This document shows, piece by piece, positions 9,601 through 17,796 of a DNA stretch of 64,000 nucleotides. The notes beneath the pieces were generated by a model, which was not told where the DNA came from, ran no database searches, and worked only from the letters and a program-made list of their open reading frames with translations. A program made the translations under genes and the position numbers. Positions within the stretch are counted from its first letter, which is position 1. Every line of letters begins with the position of its first letter. The stretch is from Rhodovastum atsumiense (GTDB taxonomy: Bacteria > Pseudomonadota > Alphaproteobacteria > Acetobacterales > Acetobacteraceae). The DNA lies in contig NZ_OW485601.1 of NCBI RefSeq assembly GCF_937425535.1, forward strand, positions 3,517,501 to 3,581,500. Reading direction: 5' to 3'.

Positions 9601-10674
9601 ATGCGCGATCAGGAAGGTCCGCCGCAGGATGCCCGGACCGGGCCGGGCCCGCAGGTGGCGGTGATCATTCCCTGTCTCAACGAGGCCCGGACCATCGCCA
9701 AGGTGGTCACCGATTTCCGTGCCGCCCTGCCGGGGGCCACGGTGCATGTCTACGACAACAACTCCTCCGACCAGAGCGCGCGGCTGGCACGGGAGGCGGG
9801 GGCGGTGGTGGCGCGGGAGGCCCTGCAGGGCAAGGGCAACGTCGTCCGCCGGGCCTTCGCCAACGTGGAGGCGGATGTCTATGTCCTGGTCGACGGCGAC
9901 GACACCTATGCCGCCACCGCCGCACCCGCCATGGTGTGGATGCTGCTGGAACACCAGCTCGACATGGTGACGGGGGTGCGCGTGGACGACACGCCGGGGG
10001 CCTATCGCCGCGGCCACCGCCTGGGCAACCGGGTCCTGACCGCACTGGTCGGCCATCTCTTCGGTCCCCGCATCAGCGACATGCTCTCCGGCTACCGGGT
10101 GTTCAGCCGCCGCTTCGTGAAATCCTTCCCCGCCATCGCCACCGGCTTCGAGACCGAGACCGAGTTCAGCGTGCATGCGCTGCAGTTGCTGATGCCGATC
10201 GACGAAATGCCGACGCCCTACCGGGAACGCCCGGCCGGCAGCATCTCCAAGCTGCGCACCTGGCCGGACGGATGGCGGATCCTGCACACCATCATCATCT
10301 TGCTGAAGGAGGAACGGCCGCTGGAATTCTTTGCCGCCAGCGGGGCCGCGCTGCTGGTTGGCGGCATCGGGCTCGGCATGCCGGTGGTGGTGGATTTCAT
10401 CCACACCGGCCTGGTGCCCCGGCTGCCCACCGCGGTGCTGGCGACGGGGCTGGTGCTGCTGTCGTTCCTCTCGCTCACCTGCGGCCTGATCCTGGATTCG
10501 GTGGCGCGGGGGCGCAAGGAAAACCGGCGCTTCCATTACCTGGCCATCCCGCCGGTGCCCGCTCCATCGGCGGGGCGTTGCCCCGCACCCCACCAGGGCG
10601 CCGCCCTGGACCCGCATCATGCGCAGGCGTGCTCCGCACGACGGGCCATGCGGCCCCTTGACCCCATTCATTGA
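9601..10674 (+). CDS. Family 2 glycosyltransferase, polyprenyl-phosphate sugar transferase type
   Basis: The protein has a GT-A nucleotide-sugar domain: VAVIIPCLNEARTIAKVV near the N-terminus, the DNNSSD loop, and the metal-binding VDGDDTY at about residue 100. RISDMLSGYRVFSRR and the acceptor-side FETETEFSVHAL follow. Two membrane helices come at about 250-300. This is the dolichol/undecaprenyl-phosphate mannosyl- or glucosyltransferase pattern, acting at the cytoplasmic face of the membrane. The ribosome site GGAGG sits 6 bases before the ATG. The last 40 or so residues are encoded by a REP-like hairpin cluster (10571-10656) and look like a read-through extension, not a conserved domain. 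Confidence 0.88.
   Translation: MRDQEGPPQDARTGPGPQVAVIIPCLNEARTIAKVVTDFRAALPGATVHVYDNNSSDQSARLAREAGAVVAREALQGKGNVVRRAFANVEADVYVLVDGDDTYAATAAPAMVWMLLEHQLDMVTGVRVDDTPGAYRRGHRLGNRVLTALVGHLFGPRISDMLSGYRVFSRRFVKSFPAIATGFETETEFSVHALQLLMPIDEMPTPYRERPAGSISKLRTWPDGWRILHTIIILLKEERPLEFFAASGAALLVGGIGLGMPVVVDFIHTGLVPRLPTAVLATGLVLLSFLSLTCGLILDSVARGRKENRRFHYLAIPPVPAPSAGRCPAPHQGAALDPHHAQACSARRAMRPLDPIH
10571..10656. repeat. REP-like hairpin cluster, copy 2
   Basis: Three perfect hairpins occur: CGGGGC-GTT-GCCCCG (10571-10585), CCAGGGC-GCC-GCCCTGG (10593-10609) and GGGCC-ATGC-GGCCC (10643-10656). The 3-base and 4-base loop classes match copies 1 and 3. The cluster lies inside the 3' end of the glycosyltransferase frame and so has been captured as coding sequence. 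Confidence 0.72.
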
Positions 10675-10783
10675 CTCACCAATCCGGATGTTACCCCCGT
10701 GTACCTCGGTTATCCACAGGGTGCGGCCCTGGCTTCGCCACGGGCTTTGCGCATGATGGGCTGACCAATTCCGGAGAATGCCG

Positions 10784-11050
10784 TTGGCCAGTGACATCCC
10801 CCAGGGCGTCAGCATCAGTCTGCGTGGTCCCGACCACGCCGCGGTGGAGGCGGCTGCGAATGAACTCAAGGAACGGTTCGGCAAGCGTTTCGCGGTCTGC
10901 CGCCGCAGCGTGGCACCGGTCAGTTCCGGGGGCGGACTGACAATCCGTGCCACCTTGCTGGTCAGCGCCGAGGATCACCTCGATGCCGCCGTGGCGGCGT
11001 CGCTGGACCTGTTCTACTCCGGCAGCCGCACCGGGCTGCAGGAGGCATGA
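10784..11050 (+). CDS. Hypothetical protein (88 aa)
   Basis: I do not recognise this protein. It reads as a small alpha/beta fold: a strand GVSISLRG, a helix AAVEAAANELKERFG, strands around FAVCRRSVAP and LTIRATLLV, and a final helix. Codon use is like the neighbours. An ATG exists at 10778, but GGAG lies only one base before it. The same GGAG is 7 bases before a TTG at 10784, so I prefer that start. It is followed by a 165-base gap and then the convergent manganese transporter. Confidence 0.6.
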   Translation: MASDIPQGVSISLRGPDHAAVEAAANELKERFGKRFAVCRRSVAPVSSGGGLTIRATLLVSAEDHLDAAVAASLDLFYSGSRTGLQEA

Positions 11051-11215
11051 CAGCAGATCATTCCTTTAAAGGAATGTCCACAAAACCGTGGATAGAAGTG
11101 TGGACATCTCCGTGGATGGCTTTGGGATAGAAGGTGGCAATCCGCAACTTTCCGCGCCAGTGCTGCGAATTTTCCTGGGACGGTTTGGGGGCCGCGTCTC
11201 CGGCCGGGGGCGGCG

Positions 11216-12532
11216 TTATCCCCGCACCGCCTGGACCACCAGCCAGGCATTCGCGGCGACCACGGCCGCGAAGATCAGCCAGGCCAGGCGCTGCATCCAG
11301 CGCGGCGTGACCGCGTCCCCCATCAGCCGGCGGTCGGCGGAGAAACGCACCAGCGGGTAGACGGCGAAGGGCAGTTGCAGGCTCAGCGCGACCTGGCTTG
11401 CCACCAGCAGGAACCCGACCCCGCCATCGCCCAGCCACCACAGCCCGGCGAAGGCCGGCACCAGGGCCAGGCCGCGGGTGATCAGCCGGCGCTGCCAGCA
11501 GGGAATCTTCAGGTCGAGGAACCCCTCCATCAGGATCTGGCCGGCAATGGTGCCGGTGAAGGTGGAGCTTTGCCCGGAGGCGAGCAGGGCCACGGCGAAC
11601 AGCACCCCCGCGAGCGAGGTGCCGACGATCGGGTCGAGCAGATGGTAGGCGTCCTCGATGCCGCCGACCTGCTGGCCGTTGGCGTGGAAGGCGCTGGCGG
11701 CGAGGATCATGATCGCGGCGTTGATCGCCAGCGCCAGCAGCAGCGAGGCGATGGTGTCGATGTTGGACAGCCGGATCGCCTGGCGGATGCTCCGCTCGTC
11801 CTCGGCCACCACGCGGGTCTGCACGATCGCCGAATGCAAATAGAGGTTGTGGGGCATCACCGTCGCGCCGATGACGCCGACGGCGATGCCGATGGCATCG
11901 AGGTCGCCGAGCGTGCGCAGCGACGGCACGAAGCCGCCGGCCACCGCCGAGAGGTCCGGCCGCAGCAGCACCAGCTCCACCAGGAAGCAGACCCCGATGG
12001 TGAGGATGAGGCCCAGCACGATGGCCTCCAGGCTGCGGAACTTCCGGCCCTGCAGGCCCAGCACGATCAGCGTGTCCAGCGCGGTCAGCCCGACCCCGGC
12101 CAGGATCGGCACGCCGAGCAGCAGGTGGAAGGCGAGCGCGCTGCCGAGCACCTCCGCCAGGTCGCAGGCGATGATGGACAGCTCGGCCAGCAGCCAGAGG
12201 GCGCGGCGGGCGAAGGGGCCGTATTGCTCGTTGGAAAGGCGGGCGAGGTCGCGCCCGGTGGCGATGCCCAGGCGCGCGCTCAGGCATTGCAGGACGATCG
12301 CGGCCAGGCTCGACAGCAGCACCACGAACAACAGGTCGTAGCCGAAGCGGGAACCGCCCTCGATCCCGGTGGCCCAGTTGCCGGGGTCCATGTAGCCCAC
12401 CGACACCAGCAGACCGGGGCCGGAGAAGCGCAGGACCTTCCGCCAGAGCGGCGCGGCCGCGTCGACCGGGACCGATCCGCGCACCTCCGATGGGCAGAAG
12501 GGGCCGGTTGCGGTCTTCGGAAGGGAGAACAT
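11216..12532 (-). CDS. mntH: NRAMP-family divalent metal (Mn2+/Fe2+):H+ symporter
   Basis: This is an 11-helix inner-membrane transporter with both family signatures. The metal-binding DPGNW sits in helix 1 (VGYMDPGNWATGIEGGSRFG), and ATVMPHNLYLHS in helix 6 supplies the Met and His of the site. The transport motif ASGQSSTFTGTIAGQ follows. It takes up manganese, and sometimes iron, with protons. The frame is open to a TTG at 12571. I prefer the ATG at 12532, giving 438 residues with an N-terminal tail of about 35 residues before the first helix, although neither start has a strong ribosome site. No regulator gene is adjacent. A palindromic element lies 80-116 bases upstream. Confidence 0.93.
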   Translation of the reverse strand: MFSLPKTATGPFCPSEVRGSVPVDAAAPLWRKVLRFSGPGLLVSVGYMDPGNWATGIEGGSRFGYDLLFVVLLSSLAAIVLQCLSARLGIATGRDLARLSNEQYGPFARRALWLLAELSIIACDLAEVLGSALAFHLLLGVPILAGVGLTALDTLIVLGLQGRKFRSLEAIVLGLILTIGVCFLVELVLLRPDLSAVAGGFVPSLRTLGDLDAIGIAVGVIGATVMPHNLYLHSAIVQTRVVAEDERSIRQAIRLSNIDTIASLLLALAINAAIMILAASAFHANGQQVGGIEDAYHLLDPIVGTSLAGVLFAVALLASGQSSTFTGTIAGQILMEGFLDLKIPCWQRRLITRGLALVPAFAGLWWLGDGGVGFLLVASQVALSLQLPFAVYPLVRFSADRRLMGDAVTPRWMQRLAWLIFAAVVAANAWLVVQAVRG

Positions 12533-12612
12533 GTCGTCTGTCACGCCTGCACGGATCGGTGCCAGCCTCAATAGGCTGCCAACCGCCGCGCGGTCCAGAC
12601 AGAGAACCTTCG

Positions 12613-12648
12613 GATCCGGTCATGCCGATCGGCCGGGATGACCGGATC
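12613..12648. terminator. Inverted repeat: terminator of the 12681 gene or operator of mntH
   Basis: Perfect 11-base arms GATCCGGTCAT (12613-12623) and ATGACCGGATC (12638-12648) enclose a 14-base loop that itself contains the palindrome GCCGATCGGC. It lies just beyond the stop of the gene ending at 12681 and before mntH, both on the minus strand. No run of T follows, so a terminator role and an operator role are both possible. Confidence 0.5.
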
Positions 12649-12680
12649 GCCGGTGGTGCGCGCCCGCTCCGGGCGCCGGC

Positions 12681-13253
12681 TCAGGCCGCCTGCGGCAGGC
12701 CGAGCGCCGCGGTGGCCTGCAGCAGCCAGTCCGGAATGCCGCGGCCGCCGAGCCGCGCGGCCAGCCCGCTGGCCAGTGCCTTCGCATCGGCCTCGACCAC
12801 GCGGGCCGCCTCGGCCAGCTTCTGGTCGAGCTGGATCAGCGCCCTGGCCTCGGCCTCGTCCGGCGTGGTGGCCGGCAACGCGACCGTGACGTCGTGGCGA
12901 TAGGCGGCGGTGGCGATGTGCACGATCACCACCGCGTCGCTGGCCTGGAGATCTGCCTTGATCTCGGTGCAGGTGACGGCTGCGGCGCCATTGGCGATGC
13001 CCTGGCGCAGCTCGTGCAGCCAGCCGGCGATGAACACCCGGGCGGCATCACGCAGCACGACGATGTCCTGGCAGGCCAGCACCGGCAGGCTGTGGGCCAG
13101 CACCGTCACGCCGGAGGACACGCTGATGTCGATGGTGGCGGACGCCGCGTTGATGACGTCGCCCGAGCGGGGATGGTGCTCGCGGGTCCTTCGCGCCAGG
13201 ATGTTGATGTCGATCGCAACGGGAACGTTCTGGTCGCCGGGAAGGGTCGTCAT
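12681..13253 (-). CDS. Hypothetical protein (190 aa)
   Basis: I cannot assign a family. The start is the ATG at 13253, supported by AGGAG 8 bases upstream; the frame is open to 13289. The middle contains beta-rich stretches (VPVAIDINILARR, ATIDISVSSGVTVLAHSLPVL) and an AVVIVHIATAAYRHDVTVAL segment. The last 50 residues are helical, with DEAEARALIQLDQKLAEAARV. There is no signal peptide or membrane helix. It seems to be transcribed alone, with an inverted repeat beyond its stop. Confidence 0.62.
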   Translation of the reverse strand: MTTLPGDQNVPVAIDINILARRTREHHPRSGDVINAASATIDISVSSGVTVLAHSLPVLACQDIVVLRDAARVFIAGWLHELRQGIANGAAAVTCTEIKADLQASDAVVIVHIATAAYRHDVTVALPATTPDEAEARALIQLDQKLAEAARVVEADAKALASGLAARLGGRGIPDWLLQATAALGLPQAA

Positions 13254-13480
13254 GGAACAATCTCCTGACAGGGCGGGCGCACGGCGCATTCATATTGCCG
13301 GACATCCGTTCCAGCAGCAACCAGTTGGGGCCGCCGGCGCAATGCTGTCGGGGGATCGGGCGACAATCAGCGAATCAAAATTCAGAACCCGAATGATGCG
13401 GCGGAAGTTCAACGAAAACGTGTGGCGGGGACGGGGCGGGGGCAGGCCGGGCAGCCTTCCTCCGGCCGCCGCGGCCGCGA

Positions 13481-13735
13481 TCAGGCGTCGACCGGTTCGC
13501 GCAGGCCGTGCTGGGGCAGGGCGTTCGCCTTGTGGCGCGGGAGGGCCGGGGGCGCGGCGGGGCCGGTGTCTCGGCGGGCCGCATTGTCCGGCCGCGCGCC
13601 CTGGTGCAGGGCGAGGTCCGCTTCCAGCTCGGCCTTGTAAGCAGCCAGGGACCGCAAGGTGATGGGATCCCCTGTGGCCATCGTTAGCCGCTCGCAACGG
13701 CGGATTTGTTCGATCAGGCGGCTTACATCAGACAT
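13481..13735 (-). CDS. Small hypothetical protein (84 aa)
   Basis: The N-terminal half (SRLIEQIRRCERLTMATGDP, then LAAYKAELEADL) is an amphipathic helical pair of a type common in small alphaproteobacterial proteins of unknown role. The C-terminal half is Ala/Pro-rich and probably disordered. No ribosome site stands out before the ATG at 13735. I give it moderate confidence because the helix-rich half looks protein-like and the frame fits local codon use. Confidence 0.5.
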   Translation of the reverse strand: MSDVSRLIEQIRRCERLTMATGDPITLRSLAAYKAELEADLALHQGARPDNAARRDTGPAAPPALPRHKANALPQHGLREPVDA

Positions 13736-13888
13736 TTCAGGGCCTTGGTGGGTGGAGCTAAACTCAACTATAAATTTATATCGCCCCAGTGGAGATCAAT
13801 TAACGGTGAGATGGGGGCGCCGATGTCGGGTGAAGCCCTCAGATGTGACTGGACTAGGGTGAAATACCTAATTTAGCGTTTCACCGCG

Positions 13889-14116
13889 ATGACACATGCC
13901 CCGTCCCAGGTGACCGATGACCTTCTCGTGGCGCTTGAGCCCGGCGAGCCCTGCGGTTGGCACTACAGCGTGCAGTGCGCCTGGCTGAACCGGCAGGTGC
14001 GCGGCTGGCGGCAAAGCCGCGAGGAAGCCGAGCAGGAGGTCGCCTTCTGGCGCCGGCATTTCGACGGCCTGTACCTGGCCCCCGCGTCCCAGGGCACGGC
14101 CCGGCGCGGCCACTGA
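13889..14116 (+). CDS. Small hypothetical protein, GWR/FW family (75 aa)
   Basis: This protein shares the pattern GW-x-Y-x-V-x-C, then GWR-x-S, then EA-x3-E-x-x-FW with the protein at 807-1022. The two are about 13 kb apart and on opposite strands. The stop is 21 bases from the convergent kaiC stop. No function can be given. The shared Trp, Tyr, Cys and Gly positions are the only clue. Confidence 0.62.
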   Translation: MTHAPSQVTDDLLVALEPGEPCGWHYSVQCAWLNRQVRGWRQSREEAEQEVAFWRRHFDGLYLAPASQGTARRGH

Positions 14117-14137
14117 GCTCCCCGCCCCGCGGAGGGG

Positions 14138-15634
14138 CTATTCGCGGCCGAACAGGTTGCGGATGATCTCGATCTCGCCGCTGCTGGCATGGCGGGGACT
14201 GCCGGTCAGGATACCGGTCACTTCCCGGAACGCCTTGCCGATATGCATGCCGTTGCCGTCGATGGTGAATTCACGGATGTCCTTGTCGTGGCGCGAGCCG
14301 CGCATCTTCAGCACGGTCAGGCCACGCCGCATCTCCCCGTAGATCTCGACGTAGCGCAGCAGGATGATCAGGTCGGTGATGGTGGAGATATGGGACTGGG
14401 TCACCGATTCCCCGCCCATCAGGTGCGAGGTGGCGGCGGTGAACAGGCCGGCGATCTCCTGCTGCTTGATGAAGGAGGTCAGCCCGATTACGAATTCGCG
14501 AAAGCCGCGTGGCCCGGAGACGCGCTCCAGTGCCGAGAAGCTGTCCACCGCCACGCGCTGCGGGCCGAATTCCTCGATGGTCCGCTTCATGCGAAGCAGG
14601 TGGTCCTCCAGGGCTTCGTTCTCGGGATAGGCGCAAATCACCCTGAGCCGGCCTTCGCGTTCCATGCCCTCGAAATCAATGCCCCAGCCGCGGGCATTGC
14701 GGAACAACTGTTCGCGGCTTTCCTCGAAGGCAAACAGCAGGCAGCGTTCCCCAAGACCGATGCCTCCAGCCATGAACTCGGTCGCCATCAGCGTCTTGCC
14801 TGTGCCGGTCGCGCCCGAGACCAGGAGGATGGAATCGCGGAAGAAGCCGCCGCCGCACATCGCGTCCATATCGGCGTTGCCCGAGGTGATCCGTACGTCC
14901 GAGGAACGCTGCTTCAGCTCGATCGCCGAGAGCGGGATCACCACGATGCCTTCCCCATTGATGATCGTGAGCGGATATTCGCCCTTATGGTGGGGCGTGC
15001 CGCGGAATTTCAGGATCTCCAGCGTCCGCCGCCGTTTCTCTCCCTCCAGCACGTTGCGCAGGATGATCACGTTGTCGGCGACGAACTCCTCGACCCCGCA
15101 GCGGGCGATCCGGCCGTACTCGTTGCGACGCTCGGTTGTGAGCAACGTCGTCAGGCCGAGCCGCTTGAACGCGGTGATGATGCGCAGCATCTCGCGGCGC
15201 AGCATGCTGGCCTCGCCGAAGCGGGTGAGGGCGGCGCCGAGCGAATCCATCGCCAGTCGCTGCGCCCGGACGCGCTGCGTCGCGTGCTCGATGCGGGCGA
15301 GCAGGGCACCGAGATCATAGTCGCCCGCCACCACCGGCTCCCACGTGGGTTCAGGCGAAGCATCGACGAAAGCCCAGAGCCCCGCTTCTTCCCACGCGGC
15401 GATATCCCAGCCGAAGCCGAGCATGTTGCGCCGCAGGTCCTCGGCGGTCTCCTCGAAGGTGACGAAGACGCCGGGTTCGTGGGCCTTGCGGATGCCCTCG
15501 GCCAGGAACTGCGCCGCCAGGATCGTCTTGGCGCTTCCGGCGGTGCCCGACACCATCGTCGTGCGCCCCAGCGGCAGGCCGCCATCGGCGATGTGGTCGA
15601 AGCCTGGAATATGGCTGGGGACCTTGATGATCAT
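14138..15634 (-). CDS. kaiC: KaiC-family double ATPase / autokinase
   Basis: This protein of about 498 residues has two RecA-like ATPase halves. The first P-loop reads GTAGSAKT, with Ala in place of the usual Gly, and the second reads GATGTGKT. Each half has the paired glutamates after its P-loop (TFEETAEDL; AFEESREQL). The autophosphorylation Ser-Thr pair is kept in HISTITD of the second half, so dual-site phosphorylation is possible. KaiC hexamers are the timing ATPase of circadian or hourglass clocks. I chose the ATG at 15634, which gives a KaiC-like N-terminus; an in-frame ATG at 15676 would add 14 residues. It is the last gene of a four-gene operon after kaiB. The length matches the family. 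Confidence 0.95.
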   Translation of the reverse strand: MIIKVPSHIPGFDHIADGGLPLGRTTMVSGTAGSAKTILAAQFLAEGIRKAHEPGVFVTFEETAEDLRRNMLGFGWDIAAWEEAGLWAFVDASPEPTWEPVVAGDYDLGALLARIEHATQRVRAQRLAMDSLGAALTRFGEASMLRREMLRIITAFKRLGLTTLLTTERRNEYGRIARCGVEEFVADNVIILRNVLEGEKRRRTLEILKFRGTPHHKGEYPLTIINGEGIVVIPLSAIELKQRSSDVRITSGNADMDAMCGGGFFRDSILLVSGATGTGKTLMATEFMAGGIGLGERCLLFAFEESREQLFRNARGWGIDFEGMEREGRLRVICAYPENEALEDHLLRMKRTIEEFGPQRVAVDSFSALERVSGPRGFREFVIGLTSFIKQQEIAGLFTAATSHLMGGESVTQSHISTITDLIILLRYVEIYGEMRRGLTVLKMRGSRHDKDIREFTIDGNGMHIGKAFREVTGILTGSPRHASSGEIEIIRNLFGRE

Positions 15635-15700
15635 GTTTTGCTGACCGTGCTGCCGGTGCCAAGTGACATGCCGCATCTTTCCGGATATCTGGCGCAGCCA

Positions 15701-15988
15701 TCAACCGCTGCCAGGGAGAGGCCAGAGTTCCAGCCCCAGCAAAGCCTTTTCCTCATCGGACAGGTCGCCGACGATGCGGCGCAGGGGTGGGGGGAGCAGC
15801 TTGATCAGCGTCGGCGTGGCCAGGATCTTTTCCTGCTCGGCCAACTGGGGATGCTCCAGCACGTCGATCACTTCGACCTCGTAGCGGTCATGCAACTCCT
15901 GTTCACAGATCCGCCGCAGGTTGGCGATGGCGCGCTCGCTGCGCGGCGTGCTGCCCGTGACGAATAGCCGGAGTTGATACTCTTTCAT
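15701..15988 (-). CDS. kaiB: KaiB clock protein
   Basis: The 95-residue protein has the thioredoxin-like KaiB sequence: [20 protein letters not shown], then [20 protein letters not shown], then [20 protein letters not shown]. KaiB is the fold-switching partner that binds KaiC and, in cyanobacteria, sequesters KaiA. Its ATG overlaps the stop of the upstream receiver gene by four bases (ATGA at 15985-15988), so the two are translationally coupled. kaiC follows within about 70 bases. Confidence 0.96.
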   Translation of the reverse strand: MKEYQLRLFVTGSTPRSERAIANLRRICEQELHDRYEVEVIDVLEHPQLAEQEKILATPTLIKLLPPPLRRIVGDLSDEEKALLGLELWPLPGSG

Positions 15989-16914
15989 GACGATGCTCGC
16001 CTACTGGCAGGTGAAACAGCCTCGGTGCCGCCGCGGATCTCGGGATAACGGCTGCGATAGGCGTTCAGCACGCGGCCCATCAGTTCGAGCAAGGTGAGCC
16101 GTCCGCACTCCATCAGCGCCCGTGCCCGGGCCGAAGGTTCGCCGATGGTGCGTGCGCACAGGGCGTGGTAGTGCAGTTCGGTGACGTCACGGGCGCTGGC
16201 GCGCACTTGGAACAGCCGCTCGGCCAGTGCGCGCAGGTTCTTTGCCGCGTCGTTGTCTTCACGGAACACCTGTTGTTCGAACGTGTCGTTGATCAGGTCC
16301 GCATAGGCCGCCTGCAACTCGGCGAAGACCGAGGGCGCGGCTTCGCGCAACAGTTCGGCCCCGTACAGCCACGCGCTGACCGGCAATCCCTCGACCGCCT
16401 GTGCACCGAGTGCCCGGATCTCCGCCTCGTAGCTTGCCTGGCGCTCGCGCTCGAACTGCTCGCGCCGTTGGCGCTCGCTGTCGCGCAACGCGTCGATGGT
16501 GGACTTGTGCCGCAGATAGGCTTCCACCCGGGCCAGCATCTCGCGGTTCTCAAGCGGCCGGGTGAGATAGCCGTCGGCGCCGCAGCTGAGTCCCTGCACC
16601 ACCGCGCCGGCGTCGGTGCGCAGCGCCGAGCACAGCACGACGAAACTTGCCTCGGTGGCGGGATCGGCCTTCAGCCGGCGACACACTTCCGTCCCGTCGA
16701 TATCCGGCAGCATCACGTCGAGCAACACCAGGTCCGGCGGATGCTGCCGTGCCAGTTGCAATGCGGTCTCCCCGTCATGGGCCACATCGACCGTGCAGCC
16801 GTGACGCGACAACAGCCGCACCGTGGCGGCGGTGATGGCGGCATCGTCGTCGACGGCGAGGATGCGCACCGATTGTGCCCGATCGGCCGGAGCCGCGGGA
16901 TCGCCCACTTTCAT
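15985..16914 (-). CDS. Response regulator with KaiA/RsbU-like C-terminal domain (candidate KaiA analogue)
   Basis: Residues 15-135 form a receiver domain with acidic residues at 22-24, phospho-Asp 66 (LVLLDVMLP) and GYLTRPLE, where Arg replaces the usual Lys. A charged coiled coil follows at about 136-165. Residues 196-292 are all-helical and match the KaiA C-terminal / RsbU N-terminal pattern: a Tyr-Ala-Asp-Leu helix, then [10 protein letters not shown] in place of the I-x-I-H-x-x-L motif, then [16 protein letters not shown]. As I recall it, cyanobacterial KaiA ends in a very similar RLTLIDVIAHLCEMYRR. The gene is immediately upstream of and coupled to kaiB-kaiC. I infer a KaiA-like activator of KaiC controlled by phosphorylation. 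The receiver is certain; the KaiA relation rests on motif comparison only. Confidence 0.8.
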   Translation of the reverse strand: MKVGDPAAPADRAQSVRILAVDDDAAITAATVRLLSRHGCTVDVAHDGETALQLARQHPPDLVLLDVMLPDIDGTEVCRRLKADPATEASFVVLCSALRTDAGAVVQGLSCGADGYLTRPLENREMLARVEAYLRHKSTIDALRDSERQRREQFERERQASYEAEIRALGAQAVEGLPVSAWLYGAELLREAAPSVFAELQAAYADLINDTFEQQVFREDNDAAKNLRALAERLFQVRASARDVTELHYHALCARTIGEPSARARALMECGRLTLLELMGRVLNAYRSRYPEIRGGTEAVSPASRRASS

Positions 16915-16936
16915 CGTCCTGCCACGCCGGCCCGGC

Positions 16937-17584
16937 TCATGCCGGGCCGGGTTGCACCATCGCCGCGCGCGCCTGCGTCAGCGCCGCCGCCACCGCGGCG
17001 GTCCAGCCGGGTGGAAAGCGCGCCGGATCGGTCAGCCAGCCCTCCAGACTGGCCACCGCCCCGATGCGGCCGTCGCATTCGTCGGCCATCGCCGCCACCA
17101 GCAGCGACGGCGTGTCCGGCAGCCGCGCGCGCCAGGCCGGGTCGGCCTCGCGCGCGAACTGTTCCTCCATCGCTGCCTCCCGCGCCGGCGGGATGCGTCG
17201 CTGCCGCGCCTCCTGCAGCGCCGCGGCGGCCTGACGCAGCCGGGCGTGCAGGTCGCGCTCCGTCGGCACCGCCGCATCGAGCTCGTCGGCGAGGATGTCC
17301 AGGTGCGCCTGCAGGATGACCGAGGGGATCCCGCGCGTCGCCAGCACGTCGCGCAGCCACGCGACCTGTTCGTGCACGCGCGCCTGGTCGAGCCGGATCA
17401 AGGTGGCCAGCCAGGCGCTGTCGCTGTGGCTGAAGCGCAGGCCACGCTCGCCGAAGCGCGCGGCCAGGTATGGGAAGCGCAGCCAGCAGCCATCGACGGC
17501 GTGCTGTGACGCCGCCAGTTCCCGCGGGTCCGACACCACGGCATGGGAACCTGCTTCGGCATTGAGCATGGTGGCGGAAAACAT
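16937..17584 (-). CDS. Unknown protein, first gene of the kai operon (215 aa)
   Basis: The stop is 22 bases before the receiver/KaiA-like gene, so it belongs to the same operon. It is helical and soluble, without signal peptide or membrane segment. Recognisable stretches are DGCWLRFPYLAARFGERG, DSAWLATLIRLDQARVHEQV and WLRDVLATRGIPSVILQAHL. The C-terminal third carries ARLPDTPSLLVAAMADECDG and a final helix. I do not know the family. Position suggests an input or partner protein of the clock. The ATG at 17584 follows an AT-rich leader of about 210 bases that probably holds the operon promoter. Confidence 0.72.
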   Translation of the reverse strand: MFSATMLNAEAGSHAVVSDPRELAASQHAVDGCWLRFPYLAARFGERGLRFSHSDSAWLATLIRLDQARVHEQVAWLRDVLATRGIPSVILQAHLDILADELDAAVPTERDLHARLRQAAAALQEARQRRIPPAREAAMEEQFAREADPAWRARLPDTPSLLVAAMADECDGRIGAVASLEGWLTDPARFPPGWTAAVAAALTQARAAMVQPGPA

Positions 17585-17796
17585 TCGGGGCCTCGGGCGA
17601 AGTTCGGGGGCACCTGACCATCTCTATAGTCTATCCGCCGCTGCGGCTCGCGGGAATACGGGTTTCAGCAGAAATGTAAATATAGCGCCAGAATTTGATT
17701 TAATTAATTCGATTTTAGCTGATATTTATTTGTGTCTTGGTATTTATTATTTTTAATTTACCAATCTTTTCTCATCTCGGCAGCGTGCCGCCGGGG

